Source: Diphasiastrum complanatum
Taxonomy: Eukaryota > Streptophyta > Lycopodiopsida > Lycopodiales > Lycopodiaceae
Assembly: GCA_029204225.1 (NCBI GenBank)
Contig: CM055095.1
Coordinates: 21,351,995-21,415,994 of the forward strand
Length of the DNA: 64,000 bases
Direction: 5' to 3'
The translations under genes were made by a program, and so were the position numbers. Below the pieces are notes generated by a model that saw only the letters and a list, made by a program, of their open reading frames with translations, was not told where the DNA came from and searched no databases. Shown here piece by piece: positions 54,856 through 64,000 of this stretch (its first letter is position 1; each line of letters begins with the position of its first letter).

Positions 54856-55084
54856 AAAAAGAGCACATCTTCAAGAAGGTCATCACCTCCACGTCAAGAA
54901 AGCTAAACGGAGATCAAAGATCAACCCTTATGAGAAGGAACAATCAGACAAAGTCCAGCATGATATGCCAGGACATTTCAAATGCTATACTTTGGATGAC
55001 ATGGTGATTATGTTACCAAAAGCACATCATGAACTTGAAGAGAAAGAACCATAAACCAAAGGAGGTTTATGATGGACACAACAA

Positions 55085-56580
55085 ATGAATCTTGATGAAC
55101 CAGAAAAGATTGTTCAAGTTGGAGCGCAACTTACTCTCAAACAATTTCAAGCGTTAAGGGAGCTATTGATCAAATATCAAGACTGTTTTGCTTGGACGTA
55201 TAAAGATCTCAAAGGGATTTCGACATCAGTCATTGAATATACCATACCCTTAATACCTGATGCAGTTTCAAAGGTCACAAAATTCTATCGTTGTAATCCT
55301 AATGTTACAGATCTTATAAAGAAAGAGCTACAAAGACTACTTGAAGTTGACTTCATTTATGAAATCGAACATACAAAATGAGTTTTGCCAATTGTTGTCG
55401 TTCCTAAGAAAAATGGGAAGATGAGAATTTGTGTGAATCTCAAAGCTTTGAATAAAGTAATGTGGAAAGATCACTTTCCGTTACCCTTTACTGAAAGCAT
55501 ATTGGACCGTCTTGCTAGAGTGAAAGCGTACAGTTTTTTGGATGGATTTAGTGGTTACAACCAAGTTAAGATAGCACCTGTGGATTGTCACATAACAACT
55601 TTTGCAACATAATGGAAAACTTATGCTTATAAAGTCATGTCGTTTGGACTTTGCAATGCACCTAGTTCATTTCAAAGAGTTATGTAGTTTACCTTTAAGG
55701 ATTACTTGCAGCAATTCCTTGAAATCTACTTGGATGATCTGGGAGTCTATATTGCAGATACAGACCACTCGGATCGTTTGGAGAAAGTATTTGAACGTTG
55801 TCGCATATACCAAGTCTCCTTAAATTCAGAAAAGTGTCAAATTTGGGTCACTTGTGGAGTTGTCCTTGGACATGTGATATCAAGACATGGCATTGCTATG
55901 GATTATTCCAAAATCAAAGTAATTATCGAGCTACCACCGCCAGGAACAATTTGAGGAGTTTACGTGTCCATGGGTCATGCAAATTACTATCAAATATTCA
56001 TACTATTCTTTGCAGATTTAGCAAGACCTATATATAAATTGACTATTGTATGACTTTGGACAGAAGAGGCATTGGAAGCATTTGAGAAATTGAAAAAAGC
56101 TTTAGCTTTTGCACCGATACTACGAGCTCCAATTTGGACAATCGAGTTTCACGTTCACACGGATGCATCAAAATATGCTATTGGATCAGTTTTGACGTAG
56201 CCAGGTGAATACAAGAAGGATTATCCTATTAGGTTTGCAAGCAGACAACTTACAGATCTTGAGAAGAATTATTTGACAACTGAATGCGAAGCATGTGCCA
56301 TGATTTTTTCTGTTAAAAAGTTTCGACATTATCTAATGGCAATGCATTTTGCATTTTATATTGATCATTAGCCGTTACTTTATTTGGCGAACAAGACATA
56401 CAACACAGGGCGTATTGCAAGATGGCTACTTCTACTAACCGAATTTGATTTTTGCGTTGTGGTTCGAAAGGGTAAACAACATTATCTAGCCGACCATATT
56501 TCAAGGATTGAATCATCGCCTGTTAATACTAAAGTGGATGATGAACTACCAAATGCTGTATTATTTTGTGTAGAAGCAAT
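55085..56580 (+). pseudogene. Reverse transcriptase-RNase H of Ty3 copy B
   Basis: LIKYQDCFAWTYKDLKGIS leads to the RT blocks VVVPKKNGKMRICVNLKALN, YSFLDGFSGYNQVKIAPVDC, MSFGLCNAPSSFQRVM and the catalytic IYLDDLGVY. RNase H shows HTDASKYAIGSVLT and FASRQLTDLEKNYL. In-frame stops occur near 55,379, 55,610, 55,685, 55,951, 56,049, 56,198 and 56,369; the last is shared with copy A. Homology ends at ELPNAVLFCVEA, just before the integrase. Confidence 0.82.
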
Positions 56581-57870
56581 ATGTATCCATGAGCGGGCCT
56601 TCTCGATATGAATTAATATGGATTTTATCACTCTTGCTTTCAATACCTGGAAGGAGGAGAAATCCAAATTTTATACTCCCTTTCAAGGAGCCACACACAA
56701 GGTGCACGTAACTGAAGTCGCCCTTGCTGCCATAGGAATTTCATCTGGCACTCAAGCCTCACCAAACCACAAACATGCCAAACATGCCCTCAAGCCTCAC
56801 CAAACCACAAACATGCCAAACATGCCATTAAGCCGTATATTGATACCACCAATGCCCTATACTAGACAAATGACGACTCTCTGTTAGAGGCTATTAGAGA
56901 TCCTGCCATTCATGCAGTTGCCCAGCTCCTCAATAACTTCTTGATGGGAACCTCAGGAAAGAGTGCATCTCTTCCCAGATATTGCATAAGATAGTTGAAT
57001 CTCATGCCAAATTAGAAAAGCACCTATGGAACCATATAATTGGTTCAAAATTGTGTTTAGAGAGCTCAAACGAGCTATCAAGAGCAATACCAAGCAATAG
57101 TTTGCTGCTGGTCAGTTATTATCTCTCCCAGCAGCCCCTCCCACCTTGATAGTAAAATCCATGGCTTCAGTATGGATTTTGTGATGTCGATATATGAAGA
57201 AGCACCGGCTGAATCCTCTCAGCAAGTATCGAGAGTTCACATAGTTGTCGTTGTGTACGTAGCGAGATCGCCATTCTTGACTCGCCTTCCGCGTCACGTC
57301 GTCGTACTAGGCAACCAGCTACACTTCCATCCCCTGCTACAATTCACACTGAATTACCCATCCCCCAATCCACTGATGCATCCCTAGCCTCCGCTTCCTC
57401 ATAGGGTTAGTCTGTGACCATTCCAATCACAGCTGCCCAAGCCGCCTCACCCCCACAAATCCGAGTCATTTTTCCAAACACCCAAACATTCATGGATATG
57501 TTCGATGATTCCAACCCGCTGGGTCCAGATGAAATCTTTGAGATGCCCAAAAGTTCAAGACCCTTTGATCTCCAATCCCCTGAAAGAGGATTCGAATAAT
57601 TCCATGTGACCTCCGCTGGTTTTGATGACTCCTTCCACGTGAGGCAAAGTCTGAAGCTGAATTGAAGAAGGCCACCAAATCTGCTCAACGCCTCAAAGAC
57701 TATGTGGCAAGCCTTCAAACGACGGCGCAAGACCAAGTGGACAAAGTTGTCCAGGACTCAAAACAACAAGTGTTGCTGTTGGCAGGACAACTAGACCTTC
57801 TCTCTATTGATACTCAAATCTATGCGTATGTACAATGGCACGGAGTGTCGCCCTTATAGGAACGAACACC
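56581..57870 (+). other. Fragmented coding-like region after Ty3 copy B
   Basis: Short open stretches: MDFITLAFNTWKEEKSKFYT (56,618-56,887), with a 42-bp tandem duplication at about 56,753-56,836; a Pro-rich stretch near 57,480-57,596; and ATKSAQRLKDYVASLQTTAQ (57,662-57,859), a coiled coil. The last resembles in character the ORF at 51,110-51,652. These may be pieces of one element interrupted by copy B. No family is recognised. Confidence 0.3.
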
Positions 57871-60800
57871 GTCCTGAGCTTCGCTCTCCAACCGTTGGGA
57901 ACAACTACATAACCCTTCAGAGTGTCACTCTATAACGTTGCGCACTCTTAATTACAATGTATTAACGAGATGCAAATAGGCCTTTACATAAATTTAGGCT
58001 CTATAGCATTTTTACATGTACAAAAATTTAAAATTTTACATCATATAACAATTTCATAGGATAATGTGGAATCATAGGCCTCCACAAGAAGTAGATATCA
58101 AGCATATAACATAACTTGATCTAAGATTTGAGCTTAATTTTCTTTTTAATATAGGCTATAAACCTCAAGGAAGGTGCTAAACTTGATGAAATGCCTCTAA
58201 TAGGCCTCTTGATGCAAGACAATGTCCGACATATTTCTACATGTGGCTCTTACTGACTCTTCAAGATGCATCAAATATTTTGAACATAAGCCACCACCAC
58301 CTTTGTCACTTTGAATGGCTTGCAAAATAATAGGGAGAAATAAGATATTGGCTTAAAACCAATGGTCCTCAACAAACATGAAACACCAAAGACAATGCTT
58401 GTTTTGGCAACGCAATGTGACTAGCTTGATGTTCCACTTGTTGTCTTCCTTCTAGATCTTTTCAACTTTGACAATGTCTTTACAATGACTTGCACGAGCC
58501 TCCAAATGACCCACACAACATAACGTTCCTAATTTGGCCTCACATATTGACCTAATTTGACATTTTTTAATACCATGTGCACAAACTCCCATAACGTGAA
58601 CAATACCACATTTGCCTAAGTGAACATTTGGGGCCTTAGTTTCCATTTGCCCATCTGCATAATCTTTCACATTTCCCCTCAAATTCAACTTAGCCAATCT
58701 AACAACATACATGCTTACCGCAACCAAGATAAGGCCCGTTTGATGAAAATGCTCTTCCAAGTGTCATGAAGAGCTTCCTTCTAAACACACTATCCTTGAA
58801 TGCTTGAAGAAAGCTTTCTCCTCCTCGAAGTAGCTCATCCTTGGAAAAATTTCGATGACTCTTTGCCCCTCACAAAGATCATCCATGCAAAATTAACTAG
58901 TCCACAAATGTTTATTAGTAGTATTTTGCAATACTTCTCTAAGCTTGAATTAACACAACTAAGTGTAGATCCAATGAGGCCAATTGCTTTTATATGGAGA
59001 TAAGTGTCCTTTGAGGATGATTCACTTACTCTCATACAAAGCTCACAACATGTCTCTATGAATGTGGATTTACAACTATCCAACTTCTGGATGAAAAAAT
59101 TATATGTGCTTCTTAAACACCCAAGAGCAATTAGATGAAAAAACTACCATTCATACCAACTATGAAAGATATAATCAAGTTTCATTTTTTTGACTCTTAC
59201 TTCAAAGTCATATATACATAGAAAAATTAAAATAGTGTGTTCGCCCTCAAGCTTATCAATCTCTAAGCCATCACCATCAAACTTAGTGTCATTATTTTGA
59301 TCACATACACTAAAAGTAGTCTCTCCATGCTTCAAACCATATCCACTTCCATAACATTCTCATCACAATGTACATATTGGTCTTCAGAAATGTTACATTC
59401 AAGAGAAGAAGTATACCATTCCTCTGTGATCCTTGATCTTTTCTTGTTGCCCCTTGATCCATGAAGCTTTTGGAGAATCTCTCATGCATTCTTTGCTGAT
59501 AAGATCATTTGAAACATTCATTCTTATGCATGCTAGAGCTTTTCTAGCTCTACTCTCATATCTTGTCAAGTCGAATGATGAGGTTTTGCCTCAATTCCAA
59601 GCACAAAATTCATCATATTATTTTCAATAAGAAGTGACTCCATGGGAACATAATGTGTATGCTGCTACTTGGAATGATGGGATATTAAAAATAGGTCCGG
59701 TAGATAGCATGGACCAACTTCTAATTCTACCACCATTGGTAGTAGCTCCCAGACGAACAAGTGAGAATTGGAGCCTAGGCAAATGTTTGAGACAAATTTC
59801 CACTTGTAGATTTCGAGGTGGTGATATGCTTGACATACAATACACTATTCTTTGCACTAGAATGAAGATTATATAATGAAGAAAAATTATTCATAATCGA
59901 CAAGGATTACATTATTCATAAGTTAAGAAATATGACAATTTCAAATATTTTCTTCGAATAAATTATCGAATTTTGAAGGTAGATTTGCATCGATAGCTCC
60001 GCATGTTGATTTCAAATATCCATTTTTGTATACTTGTTACATTTTAAGAGGCCAATTACGCACACCTCATAGGCACACTTGATAAGACAATTGCACTATG
60101 AAGATGACACACAAGCCACAAGAACTCCTCAAGCTATGGCACATTGCAAATTTAAACCTTTGTAGAATCATTTAAATTGTGCATAGAGACTTACATTAAA
60201 AGGTCAATATGTCAAGATGACAACACAATATCAGCTGACGACTGTGCACATTTTTTGATTCGATGTAGAGGATGTGGTGAGCCACCATCGGCTAGGTTAG
60301 GTGCCATCAGAATTCATGCTTGATCTCTCAATGGGTGCACTCACTAAGCAACTACTTGATTTTTCTTGAAGTTAGGGCTGTCTGCTTGTTCATTGTCCAG
60401 CCTCCCCCGAATAGGTCATACCTTTGTCCTCCTCCTTGTCCTTGTGTACATTCCTAGCATTATTTTGGGTACACTTTGGTTTTCCATATTATTCCAAAGC
60501 TCTTGCCATAACTAACAATTAATTTGCATAGATGTCTCACGGAGTGGCAACTTTTTGCTAATAACTTGTTTATAAATGAGAATTGTTGTCCCATGAGAGT
60601 TGCCTATAGTGGTTATTCATGCTCTAGCTCTTAATCCATGTCAACCTCATCCTTGTATGGTTGGAGGGGGAGATCATGTTTAAGGACCCCAAGGCTACTT
60701 AGTGAATGAACATTGTCTTGAAGCTCAAAAAGGAACGACAGCCAGACTAACTTAACAACCTGTAACTTTGGCGGTCATGATCAAACCAGAATGGCTGTGC

Positions 60801-63300
60801 TCCTCCTAGCTTCAGAGTAGAGAATGTAATAATATGCAACCCTAGTGGCATCTGCCTTCTCCTCCTGGTTTGCGCTATCGACGATCGGATCCTGTCATTT
60901 CAGGGGGCAGACATGATCTCACAGTTCTTTGTACTCTCACTGCGGGGCGACAACATCGTCTTCCGGGATTGTAAGCGCTGTGTTTAGTTCATGGTCTACA
61001 TACTTTTTGATGTATTATCTTGCAATACTTTTTTGGGTTCCTTGCTTCTGATTTTCTCTGATATCGTGCACCTATGCTTTGCATTTATCAAGTGCCATCG
61101 ATTTCTTAGCGTCGAGTTATGTTCTACGATGCGATAATAGCCAGAGCGTACTCTGGTCGACCCTAATCGCTTAGATGCGATTGGTAGCTCATTAGGTACA
61201 GACCTCCTATATGTGTAATATCTCAATAGCCTGAGTGTCTAGGTTGGACATCCTTTCTTTTTCGCGTATTACTCTGGTTGTAGGCGAGATATCTGGCTTA
61301 GCTTTGTGCTTTTATCAAAAAATAATAATCTGAACGTAAATACTTTCTGCGTCTGTACATCTATTTATTACACGCATAAGTCTGGATTTCTGCCTGTGGG
61401 CTTGTGCATTTGGCATTTGCTTTCACGTTCTTCAGCATAATTACTGTCAGTGCAACTATGCCTCATATGTATCAGGTAACTGTGCATGTACCTTGTACGA
61501 TACATCGCCTCATTGCTCTGCCAATACCTCATTCAGAACATCCGGCGATTGACTCGCATACGTCAGTGCCTTTAAACATGATACAGATCTTGACCTGTGA
61601 TCCTTTGTCAAATCTTTCATATAGCAATGAACTAACGAGTTACTAAAGTAGCATTGAAACGCATCTGAACAGTGAACATTGCTTGTGGTACAAGCCATCT
61701 AACTTGTCCCTTATTGTTTGCAACTTGTCTTTGAGTAAAAGATAGGTATGCAAAATTGAGAAAAGGATGAAGTGATAGAAAACATTGGAAGATGGGAGTT
61801 TTGATCTTCCTAGGAAGATATAAAGGGCAATTGAAGCGCCTTGTTGTAGGAAGGACAATGATAGAAAAATCTGAAAAAAAGAGAACAAAGTACAAAAAAG
61901 ATGAAGCTTAAAAAACTTGTGAAAATATAGAAGGAAAAAAGTAAGCTTCTGTGCATTAATTTAGGAGCTATAAAGTGCAGTAGAAATGACTAATTGTCGG
62001 AAGAACAATGATGCAAAAGTTCTCAAGAAGTCATGCTAAGAATAAGGACAAAGATGAAGGTTAAAAAATTTATGGAATTTCAAAACTTAAAGTCTATAGC
62101 TTAGACTCTTAACTCTATTGGTTATTGAGCAATCATCCTATATGCATTGTACAATATATTGTATGAAACTTGTCACTTGAACACTATGAGTGGTATTGAC
62201 ATATCATATATGTATAATCATCAATGTTGAAAACTTGAATGGTGTAACTGTGTAATACAGTAGATCGTAAATACTAGCTTCTATGATTCTCAAGACTATA
62301 ATTAGCAACTCAAAATTCAGAAATTAGTATTCCATGCTTAGTGCTTAGTGCTCTATGCTCATTGCTCAATAGCGACATTCAAGCAACACTAAGTTCTGAT
62401 AAGTTACTACTAAGTATTGACTTAGTAACTAGTATAGTCACGAATCACAACGTTTCATAGAAAAAAATATGCCAACTCTAAAATGAGTGATTACTCATGA
62501 AAGTAAATCATAAGATTTTGATAAAAATGCCAAAATCATTAGCACATAATGAATGGTGTTAAAACTCAAGCTTAGATGTGGATCCATGATACTCATAGCG
62601 CGAATGAAATCAAATTTATAATGCCGTCCTAGGATGGCTACCTAGACTTTTGATGATAGAATCTAGGTGTTTGTTGTATCATGAATGATGGCTCTTGGGC
62701 AGCTAGTCTCCCCCTCATGATCACTTTCCTCCTCATCCCTATCCTCTTCCTCTTCAACATATTCCTCATTCTATGAGGCCTCCTCTTCCTCCTCGTTAAA
62801 GCGCCTGATTGCTAAGAGCACAAGAACTCATATCCTCTCCTTATCACTTTGTGTGTAATGTAGCAACTTGAGTGGTAGATCTTCCATGCAAGGATTGGCC
62901 ATGGTTGATGTGATGTTTGAACTTTTAGAATTGAGCTCTGAAACTCAACCTCAAAAATGCAAATTTGAAGTTAGAATATGCTACAAAATGGAACTTGGAA
63001 GTGGGAATTAACTTCTTGTCAAGAAAGCCTTTAGATGGAGGAATGCATACACATCTTCCTGTAAGATAATTGACTTGATCATACAAGTTACCCAAGACAA
63101 GATTCCTATTGTTGTTAGACAATAGCCATACAAACACATGGAAGAGAACACATGTTGATGAAGCAAATGTACGCCAACTATGTCCCATTGCAAATAGACT
63201 AGAGCGCACTACATATGTATAGACAATAGTCTATGCACCTATCTACAACAAAACTTGTGCTCCAAATCAAGCACTAGAATCTCGACCTTGAGTCTAACTG
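57871..63300. other. Gene-poor stretch, no confident gene
   Basis: AT-rich DNA with scattered short frames. A cysteine-containing minus-strand frame (58,452-58,760) and fragments at 58,835-59,335 look weakly protein-like but are not recognised. A minus-strand Glu/Asp-rich stretch (FNEEEEEAS, EEYVEEEEDRDEEESDHEGE) lies at about 62,690-62,800 with one stop. No RNA gene was recognised. Confidence 0.4.
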
Positions 63301-64000
63301 AATTCTAACTTGACTTTATTAAATATAGGGAGGGCCCCTAGAATTAGCACGCAAGCATGGCCTAATAATCCTAATTAATCTTGGATGACAACATTAGGGG
63401 TAACAATGTGAACATTAACTCTAACACTCCCCCTTAATATTTTTTACATTGTTAATAACAAGAACTATGTATAGGTGTGTCCTCCATGATGCCCATGCAG
63501 TGAAGATCCTCAATTTTTATGTAGAATCCATGATCAACTCTGATCTCAATGTCTTCATTACTCGATGCAAAACTTCCTTCGTATGAAGACGTAGAATCCT
63601 TAGAATGTTGATCCTTTCATATGAACTTGCTACATATGATTTCCCAATGTCTTGCTTATGTCTTCGTGTCCCTTTAGTGCATGTGTGACCACCATGAGTG
63701 CAACATATCACCATCCAATACCTAGACTTCCTTAAGCTCAAACAACTTGATTCCCCCTGAATCAAATTATGTGGGCAGGATTAACCTTTGCCATAACATT
63801 GAGAACTTTGCTTGACGATTGCCTTTGTCTCTTTGAACATCTTCCAAGCTACCACAAATATGTAAGGATCTCACCAACACCCATAAAGAAAATGTATTAT
63901 TCTCTTTGATTACCATAGCACCATCATAGCAATCATAAGTAGGAAATAGATCTACAAATGTCAACACCAAATCTCCTAAATCAACACCCATGTTAGAAAC
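63301..64000 (-). mobile_element. Possible minus-strand LTR element end
   Basis: The minus strand reads TTAAGGGGGAG at about 63,428-63,438 and then TGTTAGAG, a polypurine tract followed by an LTR-like start. Sequence from 63,440 to the window end would be internal DNA, but no pol motif is readable there. The window ends with TGTTAGAAAC, which could be another LTR edge. The LTR's other end was not found. Confidence 0.35.

Larger units (their letters stand above)
52343..56580 (+). mobile_element. Ty3-type retroelement, copy B, truncated
   Basis: Homologous to copy A (11.9-16.1 kb) from the leader through RNase H. It keeps a gag with two zinc knuckles and a linker between protease and RT that copy A has lost. 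The homology stops at about 56,580, so integrase is absent. Stops occur through the whole coding region. No LTR was resolved. Confidence 0.8.

Noticed and set aside
58452..58760. Cysteine-rich minus-strand ORF as a zinc-finger gene
   Set aside because: Cysteine and histidine spacing does not fit a known finger, and the surroundings are full of stops.
62690..62980. Acidic minus-strand stretch as a gene
   Set aside because: It contains stops and is low complexity; no linked domain was seen.

Overview
The window looks like nuclear DNA of a land plant with a large, transposon-rich genome. The evidence is plant-type chromovirus, Ty1/copia, hAT, CACTA and LINE sequences, a plant-style initiator-Met tRNA primer-binding site, long microsatellites, and a host gene with introns of about 6.8 and 18 kb. 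The clade (fern, lycophyte, gymnosperm or large-genome bryophyte) cannot be settled from the sequence. I see no bacterial-type operons, rRNA, tRNA or CRISPR. The only convincing host gene is on the minus strand. It reads from about 48,976 down to 18,771 in six exons whose splice phases all agree, giving roughly 1,081 codons. The product is a large dynamin-superfamily GTPase resembling the SLIP-GC type. Its G1 loop is split by a 6.8 kb intron, and its last two exons are separated by an 18 kb intron. Layout: 1-5,562 is the tail of one LTR and the internal region and 3' LTR of a non-coding LARD-like retroelement full of minisatellites. 5,563-8,945 holds a ~0.6 kb direct-repeat pair around an unrecognised 208-codon ORF. 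9,008-9,535 is an array of about nine related hairpins. 10-12 kb holds (GA)n, a (TA)n cruciform and a foldback element. 11.9-16.8 kb is a decayed non-chromoviral Ty3 element (copy A); a second, truncated copy (B) lies at 52.3-56.6 kb. 18.77-48.98 kb is the GTPase gene. Its 18 kb intron contains copia pieces flanking a broken hAT transposase gene, and that gene is itself interrupted by a minus-strand chromovirus (23,894-29,906). Its 6.8 kb intron contains a LINE fragment, a 362-bp satellite array (44,806-47,408) and a long-hairpin MITE-like element. 50.3-51.7 kb has CACTA and Ty3 scraps and a coiled-coil ORF. 57.9-63.3 kb is gene-poor, and the window ends in what may be a minus-strand LTR element. 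The mobile elements are mostly dead: stops and frameshifts are common, many changes are C-to-T or G-to-A, and the chromovirus has lost most of its RNase H. They matter mainly as intron filler of the GTPase gene and as a record of nested insertion. All exon joins, homologies and ages here are read by eye and inferred; no search was run.
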